From Phallusia fumigata (Eukaryota; Chordata; Ascidiacea; Phlebobranchia; Ascidiidae), in assembly GCA_008931825.1 (NCBI GenBank), contig QXVZ01024626.1, positions 1 through 23,688 on the forward strand: 23,688 bases of DNA, given 5' to 3'. Position numbers and translations under genes: made by a program. The notes beneath the pieces were generated by a model that saw only the letters and a list, made by a program, of their open reading frames with translations, was not told where the DNA came from and did no database searches. This document shows positions 8,676 to 18,806 of this stretch, in pieces. Position 1 is the first letter of the stretch. Each line of letters opens with the position of its first letter.

Positions 8676-9808
8676 CGACGACATTTGAGACTTTCTCATA
8701 CAATTTCCTTTGTTCCTCAGAATAATGAAGTAAACATAAAATTCCCCACCTCAGAGTGGAAGTTGTCGTTTTCATCCTGAAATTTATAACTAAACTCAAT
8801 ATTAATCAAATTTTGACCACATACCTGGGCGAACTTTGCTATAGAAAGAACGCTGGCGGTACCAGGAACGCCATGCGTCTATTCCAACGAGTCCACCGCA
8901 GCTTTCTAGATTGGACGACCCTTTAGAGAGCGCCTCCTGTAACTCCTTTGGTCGCTAGACGGTCGGACCAACTCAACTTACAGACCCCGACGCGACCCCT
9001 GCACAACCTAAAAAATAGGAATTCGTTCTTGGGGGAAAAACAGTTGCCTAGCAAATGCTAGTTGCTTTTAAAATCTGGAGAAAAGACAGTTGCCCAAATA
9101 ACACATATAGGCTATACTTCCATGCTTGCAAAAGGTTGTCACAGTTTGAGGTCCTCAACGTAGTTGCAGACCCGGCTACTGCTCGAATATTTAGTACACA
9201 GGGCAATATTTGTTCTTACCCACGCAAAGAGGTGATTTCAAGTTTTCATATCCCCTCCAATGCAGGTTGCACCGTAGTTACAAAAAATGATGCCTTGGGA
9301 ACATTTGTTAGGCAGCGAGTGAACGGGACCACCCAAATGTGCATCCTTGTTTGAACGCCTGCAAAGTGAATGGCTGCTAAAATAACCTAACAATGGGGAT
9401 TTGATATCTGAAGTAATGCTTAAAAATACATTAGATTACACTGATTAAAATCTGTTTTCGTAAGTGAGGCATTATTCAAGAAAATATGACTGCGACATTC
9501 AGACATTACAATTCCTTGTCTTTTCACCCTACGTCTTGTATTGCCCAGAAGTCGTTTAACACAACTGATTCCCTCCCTGCAAGCCAACACCCATTATCGG
9601 CCCGTACGTCATACCCCAATTACGCAGGGTTCAGGGGAAAAACTTGCTTGTAAATGGAACCACCCCAAGCAGAGGGATGCGCCCAGAGGGGAAAACCCGA
9701 GGGATTTCGGTACCAGTAGTAGAACAGCATAACGACGAAGAAGCCCAGTAGAAACTCGATTTGGCCCCAGTTCATGAACTTAAATCTAAGGTTGCTTGCC
9801 AAAATCAC
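8676..9808 (-). pseudogene. Decayed P450 3a: exons 1, 2 and 7 only
   Basis: Exon 1 relic (9808 to about 9535) reads the anchor QIEFLLGFFVVMLFYYWYR and hinge PSGFP. It then loses the frame by a small deletion where paralogues have GPRG. The second frame continues IPLLGVVPFTSKFFP, then TGA in place of the Arg codon of PRTLR, then TLRNWGMTYGPIMGV. A second shift precedes VVLNDFWAIQD. Exon 2 relic is 9358-9220 (139 nt against 140) and contains stops. Exon 7 relic is 8776-8676 (101 nt against 145): it keeps its acceptor and [13 protein letters not shown] in a shifted frame, but a 44-nt internal deletion removed the whole I-helix motif. Exons 3-6, 8 and 9 are absent. The copy is dead by several independent lesions. 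Confidence 0.85.
8826..9015 (-). other. GC-rich, coding-like fragment of unknown origin
   Basis: This block is visibly richer in GC than the surrounding AT-rich DNA. On the minus strand it starts after a good acceptor (TATTTTTTAG) and ends at CGCCCAG followed by GTATGT, a donor. Two frames joined by one shift give a protein-like reading: SWSDRLATK, then KELQEALSKGSSN and GIDAWRSWYRQRSFYSKV. It lies between exon relics 2 and 7 of pseudogene 3a and matches none of the P450 exons. It may be an exon from another gene or a transposon coding fragment. Confidence 0.35.
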
Positions 9809-10351
9809 TGTGGTCCTGATATCTTTTTGTATGACGGCGCTTATTTAAAATTGACTCTGCCAACGCTGTACAAACAAAATCTTTTACAATATTTTAGCGC
9901 TAAACGATTAAAGTCGTATCATAACTTGGCGTGCCCTAAAGTGGTATCTTAAACAAGTTACTGCAACCAACTGTAGCATAGCCATCAGAAATCGCAACAT
10001 TTTACTGGCGAAAAGCGTAATCTTAAATCAGTTATACCGGGCTTGGTGATTGATTTAGTGGTATTGAGTCGCTATAACCTCTTTCACCAAGCAAAATAAA
10101 CTCAACTTATACTCAATTTACGTTTTATTTCCAACTTCAAAATTATCTTCTTCACAGTAAGCAGATTGCGTAAAGTGACATTGAACTGGTGCATCGTTAC
10201 CCGACCCATCGCTGTTACCACATTAAATACAAAAGTAAATGAAATGACGACAAAAATCTAGCGTATTCTGCAAATTAGTCTATCATGACAAGCAAATCGA
10301 CGCTGTAACATACCGATTACTTTTACCACTAGTAAAAACTGAAAGTAATGT
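9809..10351. other. Intergenic gap, gene 2 3' end to relic 3a
   Basis: This is AT-rich sequence with no convincing gene. It holds the candidate poly(A) signal of gene 2 at 10124-10129 and would include any promoter of the dead copy 3a. I see no repeat shared with the rest of the window. Confidence 0.5.
10124..10129 (-). terminator. Candidate poly(A) signal of P450 gene 2
   Basis: AATAAA on the minus strand, 223 nt downstream of the TAA stop at 10354-10352. It is the first exact hexamer at a plausible distance. Confidence 0.4.
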
Positions 10352-13300
10352 TTATCGTTCCCTAACAACACAATTAAACGGAAGTGGCAGGTAAGTTTGT
10401 ACGCCACTGCCATCTTCTATATCCGGTAATCCCCCTGCTAAAGGGTCGGGAAGAAACTCGAACTTTTGCACAAGACTGACGAGAAACATGAAAACTTCCA
10501 TTCTGGCTAATTGCTCCCCCGGGCAATGACGAGGTCCCATCGAGAACGGGATCACGTGATGAGATTTGACGAATCGGCGTTCAGCATCCAAATGACGTTC
10601 GGGATTGAAGCGTTCTGGTTGGTTGAAAGTGTTCGGGTCGTTATGGACGGCCCAAAGATTCGCAATTACCTTAAGGAAAGATACTTTTCGTTAAATCGAG
10701 TCATTAACACTGGTTCGGGTTGCGTTGGTAATCGGACTAATCGTCTTTTTATTGCATGACACAACCGTTTATTTATTATAATTTTATGTTTTAGAGTTTA
10801 AAGAATGTCGATCAGGAATTTAGCCAGGATTCCATCGGGCATTGAAATATAACTTTATGCCGGATTGTAGTAGTCACTTACTGATAAAGGCATCAATATT
10901 TGGTATAACCTACTCTTGTCGCTTTTGGAATCAAGAGTCCTCTCAAAGTCGTATCTGCTGACGTTGCATGTTGTACAGAGAGTGGCGCCAAAGTTCGGTA
11001 TCTGTAAAGTTCCTCGATGAAAGCTTGTGTATAAGGAAGTTCTGCTCGATGTGACAATGCCACAACTCCATCATTATCTGCCATTTTACAATGTATTTTG
11101 TTTATCTGCACTGTGCCAGGTAAATACGATGCAAAGCGAAATAATGTTTATTCCCGCTGTGTACAAGCCATCCCAGTCACCCATGCCAACCTCCAGCTGT
11201 TTTTGGCGCATTTTTGTTTGATTTTCTTAGTCGAACAAATAACTTCTATCGCACCTTAGGTTTTTTATGGTGACAACATTAGTTTAATTTATGAAGAAGA
11301 AAAAAACTAAAAAACTAACAAAAGAATGTTTCATTAAATATTAACACTGAGCGACAAATTTAATTCGATATTTAGTAAAAAATTTGTTACCGAGAACTTT
11401 TGATATTTCGTCATACAGTTTTCTTTGTTTTTCGGGCCAGTGAAGTAAGCACAAGATGCCCCAACTCAAAACTCCGGCTGAGGTCCCAGTCCCTCCGATG
11501 AACAACTCACGAATGTAGTGCAAAAGTGTTTTTTTCTAAAAACAATTTTTTTATCAAGCTACAGAAAATAGTTGTTTGTTTTTGGCTTAAGTCTTTTGGC
11601 GCCGTGGTGCGTGAGGTAATTTGTATCACAAACAGTTTATTTGGTATTCCATTCTGCGTTAAACTAATTGGCTGTAGATAGAGACATCAGAAATGATTTC
11701 AAAACATATTGCCACCGCAATGATACAAGAGCCTTTGCCAAATAGTTAATTTACAAGCTGTAACTGAAATTAAAGTAAACGGGGAATTTAAAAGGCAAAA
11801 CTTCGTACCAAACGGCAATTGGGGAACTTTGTCTAAAAAAACTGTTACTTTAGAGGGGCGTGGACAAGTTTATTAACAAAATTTATAACTTGACACCAAG
11901 CGGGCAAGATAGAATACCTGAACTTGTTTAAAATTAAAAAAGGCGTTATGCTTGGCGATGGTTTCCCCGAATTTAAAATTTCTTCCCCAGGTTGGGAGTA
12001 ACTGCGTCAAGCCGAATCAGATGCGGCCATCCAAACACGGCAGCATATGGTGTTGCCTAAAATACCTAAGGCAAATTAAATTGCTATCTTTCACAGCTCC
12101 TAAAAACGAAAATATTTACACTTGTTTTAGTATGAAGTCTTACTGTAAAATATTCCTTCTCATTGTTCATTTCTGCAAGATAAGAATCGATAATATCACG
12201 CAGGTGCTCCGGATCAAAAGTCTTATTATGATCGACGATAATTTCCTGAATGAAACCTGGAAGCGTTTGTGTCAAGTTGAAGCAAAACTCCAAAACCTTT
12301 TCAGCAATTTGTGTGATAAGCATGTACTATACACACGTTGGTTTGTTGTGTGGGGCACCAGAGTAATAGTAGATAGGGTTGGGTAATGTTGTAGCACATG
12401 ACTTATTTTATTTAAATCCTAGACCAAATTCGGGTCACCTATCTTTTTTACATTTGTACAATAGGTGTTTTTGTAGTAAAGAGTGAAGAAAGTTTACCAT
12501 AGCAGTGAAAAATATGGGTGGAACAGTACATTTAGGTGTTATTGTTGACCATGCAGTGTGGTTTTTTAGGTCAAGTAGGCTAGTTAGTGCCACGGGCTAG
12601 TAATCGTTAATTTGTCAGTTCAAATTCCGACTTAATTGCTTGTGTGTTACAAGGCAGAAAACTTAAACGACTTCCTCGAACCGTAAAAAGGCGCCCAGTT
12701 TGGAATATTACTTTTGGGTGCATAATTGTTTCTTTTAGGGCTAAATCGTACCCATGCTGTTTAAAGAACTACTGTTGACTGAGTTTGAGTTAAAAGCACC
12801 TCATTATTATTATTTCCAGCAAAGTAAACTCGGCGATTGCCCACACACGGCCATAACTACTATTTGAGAAAAAGGATTTTGTAAGAAACAAAAAATTCAA
12901 AGCAACCGAGTATTTTGTCGTTTTCTTCCAGAAATCTTTTGTAGTTTTTGGACACAGACGGTAGCAAGGTCAGTTGCGGCAACAACACAATCATTCGTAC
13001 CACTCTAGATAATTCTGGTGCGGAAAATCTAAAGTAAAGAAAGTTTGTTTTAATGAAGTTGTTTTGCTCTATCATTTTGATGAGGAACAATTAATTTTAA
13101 GACTGTGTCGACGCAGGCAAAAAAATACAAGGTAGTAAAATAGGCCAAAAAATACGTATTTTTACTTAGTGTATGGTCCCTTCTTCGGGAAGCCCTTCAA
13201 ATATTAATGTAATTTAGAATTTGACAGGGCAAAAAATAGCCAGTTTTGTTTGTGGAATCACATCCTCTTCCAATTCCGCTTCGAATTTGATGGAGAAAAC

Positions 13301-15169
13301 TTGAAGCTACAACGCCAAAACCTTAAATGTTTCAAGGAATTGTTTAATTGTCACAAATTTCGTGGCTTAAAAGGGCATATGACCCAATACGCCGATGACA
13401 GAGTTATTTCAAATCTTTTTGCCTGAAAATGTCTCTAATTTCGTAAAAGCCCAAAACTGTGCAATAACGGCCCACCACAGAAAGAGTACCGTTTAGTTGT
13501 AACTATAAAAACAGTATCAGCAAGTTTCAGAATAAGCACTTGGCGACCCACCACAAAACATGTTGTAATGAGCGCCAGATTTCAAGAATTTGTGAATCAA
13601 CATGCAAATAGAGGGAATGCATCAATGGAATTAAAAGGAATAAATGAAAGTACAAGAGCAGAAAAGCAATAAATGTATGAGTAAAAACAAAAGTAAATGA
13701 CCAAAATATTTGGTCAGATTTTTGTTAAACAACAGATAGTGTTTAGGACCTAAAAAAATGCTTACGCTTTGTGCAAAGCAACGATGATTCCTTGGAAAAC
13801 TTGATCATTGTAATTAAACCTTTCACCGAATACCACGCTGCAGATATTGTTTGATACCGCATATGACAAGATGGTCTGCGAAGTAATGTTGAAATTTTTT
13901 ATTCTTTTATTCAAAGTAAATTTAATTTTTTCTATAGGGTTGTACTGGGTCTTGTTTAAAAAACACAAAACATATTAACAAAAATAGAACCCACAACGTT
14001 TCAGACACACGGCGGTTAAGTACTTGACATACGTTTATTGCAATACAAGGTTAAGTACGGTATAGAGTGATAAAGTCAAGCTTACACGAATGTCAAAAGC
14101 TTTTCCTTCATTAGATCGTATGGCGTCGTTCAAATATCCGACTTCCTCCTGAATGCGTTCCTCCATGCTTTTCTTACCAACTCCATAGCTATATCATAAC
14201 AAGTATGACTTTTTTGTAGCTTTACTGGCGATTACTGTTACGGTCGAACCATTTCCCACAGTTGCCCTACAATATTATAATAAATCCATTTACTTACCCC
14301 CGCAAACCACTATCTCCAAATTTTCTTAGCGACCGATAACGGGAGTTGTAGTGACAATGAAAAATTCCCTCCGAGATTCTGATTGCGGGGGGAAGAGGCT
14401 GGCGATCTGAAAAAACTTCCTTATTTTTCACGAACGCCTGCAAAAGCACATGAGAAAGCGAATCGTGGTAAACGACGTTAATTTGAATTTCAGTTTATAT
14501 CCCATTATACGCCAATGCTACAAGGTTTTATGATGTTTCAAACAAAAACAACCAATACACCTACTAACTAATGTTTTTTAATTCTTTATCCACATGGACA
14601 GGGCCCAGCCTCCTAAGCCACAGGGCCAACATAGGTTAAATTCTGCGCGGCTTACTAAAAAGTGCTATGGGTGTCCTCAATTGGGCCACCGTTTCTACCC
14701 ACAACAAACAAATTTCCGCATTAACAACACTAATTAGCAAAGTTCTTTGTCATTGTGCGCAACACCCCACAATCTCATAACTTATTTAAATTTTAGACAA
14801 TAAATTTAACTGCTGTACGAGTCGAATTTTTTTCAATACAATGCTAGGAATAGTATGAAAAGCTCACAAAATAATACAACTCACTTCTTGTATAGAATCG
14901 AAGTCGTTCAAGACCACAACATAATCCGTTCCGAGCTTCACGCTCATTATCGGTCCGTACCTCTTGCTCCAATCGCGTAGGGTTCTGGCGGGGAATTTTC
15001 CCATAAATGGGACCACCCCAAGCACAGGAATGCCCCTTGGCCCATTGGGAAAACCCGGAGGTTTTCGGTACCAATAGTAGAATGCCACAAAAACAACAAC
15101 ACCTAAAATTAACTCGACTTGACACAATATGCTTAGTAAATATGAAAAAATGTCGACTTGAAACTCCAT
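10352..15169 (-). CDS. Cytochrome P450, CYP2-clan, gene 2 (complete, 9 exons, 499 aa)
   Basis: Exons on the minus strand: 15169-14885, 14437-14298, 14188-14086, 13875-13766, 13028-12907, 12256-12144, 11535-11391, 11077-10914, 10669-10352. All join in frame (1500 nt with the stop) at GT-AG sites. The product is an ER-anchored haem-thiolate monooxygenase: anchor ELILGVVVFVAFYYWY (about aa 19-34), hinge PPGFPNGPRGIP, K-helix E362-L-Y-R365, PERF at 412-415, and haem loop FSMGPRHCPG with Cys443. Two usually conserved sites differ. The C-helix Trp is Tyr129 (YRSLRKFG), and the I-helix acid of AGTETT is Gly308 (GGTGTS). The exon 5 donor (GTTGCT) and exon 8 donor (GTAGGT) are weak, and KATR replaces the usual KGT-type end of exon 8. 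Length is normal for the family. It may be a working enzyme with altered proton delivery, or a gene beginning to decay; no stop or frameshift is present. Confidence 0.9.
12563..12816 (+). mobile_element. Probable tRNA-derived SINE in gene 2 intron 5
   Basis: A tRNA-like head lies at about 12571-12635: a D-arm-like GGCTAGTTAGTGCC, then 38 nt further a B-box-like AGTTCAAATTCCGAC. A unique body follows, ending in a short (ATT)n tail at 12803-12815. That order (tRNA head, body, simple-repeat tail) is typical of SINEs. It is antisense to the host gene. No target duplication was established. Confidence 0.45.
13029..13765 (-). other. Gene 2 intron 4 (longest intron), no gene
   Basis: This is AT-rich intronic sequence between exons 4 and 5. 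It contains a perfect 16-bp palindrome (AAAAATACGTATTTTT, 13148-13163) and no convincing open frame. Part of it may be old transposon sequence, but no terminal repeats were identified. Confidence 0.5.
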
Positions 15170-15677
15170 TGTGTTGTTTCAAGTGGACAGCTGGATAAAT
15201 AGAAAACAGTACGCTGTAGATAGAACTTGTCTAAACTAATTATTAGGTATAGTTTGAAGGAAACGAAAAATAAGTTTGTTGGTTTTAATATGTTATTGGC
15301 ACTGGTGGTACTCGGCAAAAATATCGAAAAAATGCTAAAGATGTAAACTGGACGAAAATAGCATCAGGCACCTCTTTAGTTGTAGGCGCTTTTTGAAAGA
15401 GAAAGGCGTCGCTAAAGTTGTCGCAAAACATAAAGACGTGAAGGCAAACAGCCCGTAAATCAAACACGAAGTCGGCGAAAAGCTTAATTTTCTATTAGGG
15501 TGTCTAATTTGTCTAACTCAAAACCATGTGCAAACTCTGGCGGCTTGCACAATTAGGTTTGTTTTATAGTTGCTTAGCATAGGCAAGTTCAGTACGTTTT
15601 TATCTATTCCAATCGAAATCCACCTTAAATGCATACAAAACTCTCGAATAAGATATTATGTAATTTGAAACTTACCT
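15170..15677. other. Upstream region of P450 gene 2
   Basis: About 500 nt lie between the gene 2 start codon and the duplicated unit. No coding sequence or relic exon was found. A TATTTAT about 30 nt before the ATG is the only TATA-like element, and it is too near the ATG to be trusted. The promoter is presumably here. Confidence 0.4.
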
Positions 15678-15949
15678 CACGGTCAACAGACGCGTGAGCT
15701 TGTTTATTCATACTAACACAAATAAAACTAGTTTCTAATTCAAAGAGCAATTGTTTAGACACGTATGAATTTAACAAAACATGCGATTGCTCATATCGGC
15801 CAGCACAAAACACCAAACCTACAAACGCAACACCGTTTTCGTCGGTTTCGCTGAATCACAAACTTCGCAACGTTTATAAAGAGCAGTTCTAGTCACGTGA
15901 TGACACGTCACTGTTGACAAAAAAATACTTTCACCAAGCTTCAAATGTC

Positions 15950-16142
15950 AGAAGTCCTGTGGCGGATCGCAAAACAATTTCAACTTAGCAGAGCTTTGCA
16001 GACTTACATCGCCTCTCCCCTGGCGTAGACTGTCACGTTCAACTTGTGCAAACAATTGGCCGTTTACTGGAACGGCCTTCGGATTTCCTAAATTTGTGAA
16101 CATTACCTTCAGGGATACACATACACCCGAGCTTCCCAAACT
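15950..16142 (-). other. Repeated open module Y (unidentified)
   Basis: The minus strand reads GVCVSLKVMFTNLGN, then NPKAVPVNGQLFAQVERDS and RQGRGDV, followed by GTAAGT. The same module occurs at 17630-17822 (duplication), at 2540-2705 with an ungapped frame and conservative changes, and in decayed form at 19105-19215 with a 1-nt shift. In the 16.1 kb copy it runs on, in frame, from the module X tail (VVAAAVCW at about 16165). I do not recognise the protein. It could be a relic exon or a transposon fragment spread with the cluster. Confidence 0.35.
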
Positions 16143-16600
16143 GCGGATCGAAAACCAACAAACAGCTGCTGCAACTACCTAGCTTGTCTTTGCTAAATAA
16201 TTTTGCAACGTACTGTGCGCCAAGCATGCGAATTAGGTAACTGGCACAAATTGCCATAAAAAATAGAAAGCTTCGCAATCCAATCGCCAGCCTATACCGT
16301 TTTCGACTCTCGTTATGGATCAATGCTCAAATAACGAAAAACATTTCACCAGTTTTCTTTTAAAAACCCTAATCTAATAACATGGCAAACAAACCTTCTT
16401 ATTGCTCTGTGTCCAAAGCAAGTTAATTGCAATTTATTTGGTAATTACGACTAGGATAACTAGAAAATATAATCAAAGTGTAAAGATAAATACAAGGAAC
16501 CGCGCAAACATGCATTACATGTTATAAGGGAATTAGCACACTTTTTAGATGATACTGCTAAACGCAAATGAAACAGAATAGCAAAGAGCCATTGCAATCA

Positions 16601-16633
16601 TTTGTGAGCTGCAGACAGCCGACAGCTCACAAA
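16601..16633. repeat. Perfect 11-bp inverted repeat (hairpin), left copy
   Basis: TTTGTGAGCTG at 16601-16611 and CAGCTCACAAA at 16623-16633 form a perfect stem with an 11-nt loop. It is repeated at 18281-18313. It sits just before the GATA-containing tandem repeat. It may be a transposon footprint or chance; no function can be read from it. Confidence 0.7.
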
Positions 16634-16679
16634 TTTTGACGTTATTTTGTCTTTTGTTGATGTCAATTTCACTGCCTTT

Positions 16680-16718
16680 ATCAGATAAGATCAGCTTTAA
16701 TCAGATAAGATCAGCTTT
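16680..16718. promoter_or_regulatory. Tandem 20-bp repeat with GATA sites, left copy
   Basis: ATCAGATAAGATCAGCTTT occurs twice at a 20-bp spacing, followed by CTTATC at about 16719-16724. That gives three GATA-type motifs (AGATAAG, AGATAAG, CTTATC) in about 45 bp. The block is duplicated at 18360-18398. A GATA-factor enhancer is possible but inferred. Confidence 0.4.
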
Positions 16719-16966
16719 TCTTATCACGGATGTAACAATTACTAAGGGTCATGTCAAATATATTCCTCGGGCGCCTGGATTAAATTTTCTTCCATACAAT
16801 GGAACCGTAATGTGAGGTTTTCTGGATTTGTTTGTTGCATTATTAGCCTTTTGGACTGTGTTAAACTCGTAATGAGTCCACTACCAAGTTACCAGGTACT
16901 TCAAACCATAGTTTTATTACTGGGTTGCAGCAGAGTGGGATTACACTAAAACTCGTATTAACTGAC

Positions 16967-17079
16967 TGTAAAACATTGTTCCTGCTGCTTCATTTCCGCA
17001 ATGTAAGCGTCATTTACATCGCGCAAGTTCTCCGGGTCAAAATTTTTCTTGTGACTAGTGATAATTTCTTCAACGAAAT
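16967..17079 (-). pseudogene. Orphan intact P450 exon 6, left copy
   Basis: It is 113 nt, the exact size of exon 6 in the intact genes, with an acceptor (CCGTATTTCAG) and donor (GTCAGT). The reading [20 protein letters not shown] continues to AEMKQQEQCFT without a stop. Sequence downstream on the minus strand (16760-16960) is homologous to gene 1 intron 6 (21521-21700), so it came from a gene 1-like copy. Exons 5 and 7 are absent nearby, so it cannot make a P450. Confidence 0.88.
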
Positions 17080-17126
17080 CTGAAATACGGTATTGGTCGC
17101 AAACGGTTTAGGCAAAAAAATAACAA

Positions 17127-17127
17127 N
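17127..17127. other. Single ambiguous base at end of duplication copy
   Basis: The N lies exactly where the left duplication copy stops matching the right one (AATAACAA then N, against AATAACAAGAATG at 18807). The same arrangement occurs at 371. This looks like a contig join. Confidence 0.7.
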
Positions 17128-17356
17128 TCATAAAATGGTAAAATGTCACACAAACTGGTGTTTTATTTTACCAACGAGGGAAATATAAATGTTTGAAAGG
17201 TTCAATATCATTCAATGATTAAAAGATAGAACTTGCCTTGATTTCAATCGTTTAATCATTCAAAAAAATGAATGAAGTGAAATACACAAATCATTCCACT
17301 CTTTACTTGACGAGAATTATTTTTCATTCAAACTTCACACAATTTTTTTTAGAGTG
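17128..17356. other. Unique spacer between duplication copies
   Basis: These 229 nt have no coding content. They include an imperfect inverted repeat (TTCAATGATTAAA at 17211-17223 and TTTAATCATTCAA at 17249-17261) and several ATTCA/TGAAT words. It may be a small transposon end or the left end of a separate contig. Confidence 0.45.
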
Positions 17357-18806
17357 CACGGTTAACGGACGCGTGAGCTTGTTTATTCATACTAACACAA
17401 ATTAAACTAGTTTCTAATTCAAAGAGCAATTGTTTAGACACGTATGAATTTAACAAAACATACGATTGCTCATATCGGCCAGCATAAAACACCAAACCTA
17501 CAAACGAAACACCGTTTTCGTCGGTTTCGCTGAATCACAAAACTTCGCATCGTTTATAAAGAGCAGCTCTAGTCACGTGATGACACGTCACTGTTGACAA
17601 AAAAATACTTTCACCAAGCTTCAAATGTCAGAAGTCCTGTGGCGGATCGCAAAACAATTTCAACTTAGCAGAGCTTTGCAGACTTACATTGCCTCTCCCC
17701 TGGCGTAGACTGTCACGTTCAACTTGTGCAAACAATTGGCCGTTTACTGGAACGGCCTTCGGATTTCCTAAATTTGTGAACATTACCTTCAGGGATACAC
17801 ATACACCCGAGCTTCCCAAACTGCGGATCGAAAACCAACAAACAGCTGCTGCAACTACCTAGCTTGTCTTTGCTAAATAATTTTGCAACGTACTGTGCGC
17901 CAAGCATGCGAATTAGGTAACTGGCACAAATTGCCATAAAAAATAGAAAGCTTCGCAATCCAATCGCCAGCCTATACCGTTTTCGACTCTCGTTATGGAT
18001 CAATGCTCAAATAACGAAAAACATTTCACCAGTTTTCTTTTGAAAACCCTAATCTAATAACATGGCAAACAAACCTTCTTATTGCTCTCTGTCCAAAGCA
18101 AGTTAATTGCAATTTATTTGGTAATTACGACTAGGATAACTAGAAAATATAATCAAAGTGTAAAGATAAATACAAGGAACCGCGCAAACATGCATTACAT
18201 GTTATAAGGGAATTAGCACACTTTTTAGATGATACTGCTAAACGCAAATGAAACAGAATAGCAAAGAGCCATTGCAATCATTTGTGAGCTGCAGACAGCC
18301 GACAGCTCACAAATTTTGACGTTATTTTGTCTTTTGTTGATGTCAATTTCACTGCCTTTATCAGATAAGATCAGCTTTAATCAGATAAGATCAGCTTTTC
18401 TTATCACGGATGTAACAATTACTAAGGGTCATGTCAAATATATTCCTCGGGCGCCTGGATTAAATTTTCTTCCATACAATGGAACCGTAATGTGAGGTTT
18501 TCTGGATTTGTTTGTTGCATTATTAGCCTTTTGGACTGTGTTAAACTCGTAATGAGTCCACTACCAAGTTACCAGGTACTTCAAACCATAGTTTTATTAC
18601 TGGGTTGCAGCAGAGTGGGATTACACTAAAACTCGTATTAACTGACTGTAAAACATTGTTCCTGCTGCTTCATTTCCGCAATGTAAGCGTCATTTACATC
18701 GCGCAAGTTCTCCGGGTCAAAATTTTTCTTGTGACTAGTGATAATTTCTTCAACGAAATCTGAAATACGGTATTGGTCGCAAACGGTTTAGGCAAAAAAA
18801 TAACAA
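17357..18806. repeat. Direct duplication, right copy
   Basis: This is the second copy of the ~1.45 kb unit, including the second orphan exon 6, hairpin (18281-18313), GATA repeat (18360-18398) and module Y. It continues past 18806 into sequence not present after the left copy. Confidence 0.92.
18647..18759 (-). pseudogene. Orphan intact P450 exon 6, right copy
   Basis: The sequence is identical to 17079-16967, with the same splice sites. The absence of any difference in exon and intron suggests either a very recent duplication or two representations of one locus in the assembly. Confidence 0.88.

Larger units (their letters stand above)
15678..17126. repeat. Direct duplication, left copy
   Basis: Positions 15678-17126 match 17357-18806 (offset 1679-1680). 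From about 15900 to 17126 only about three differences are seen (near 16010, 16351 and 16409), whereas the first ~220 nt have about seven or more. The copy stops exactly at the single N at 17127. It contains orphan exon 6, part of a gene 1-like intron 6, the hairpin at 16601-16633 and the modules homologous to the gene 1 3' flank. Confidence 0.92.

Noticed and set aside
11952..12386. Plus-strand open frame of 144 aa, the longest single open frame in the window
   Set aside because: It is antisense to gene 2 exon 6 and its introns, with no recognisable domain. The minus-strand exon with conserved splice sites explains the region.
16039..16323. 94-aa open frame, present twice through the duplication (17719-18003)
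   Set aside because: Its frame is not the one kept in the related copies at 2.6, 8.2 and 19.8 kb, so it is probably a shadow of module X/Y.
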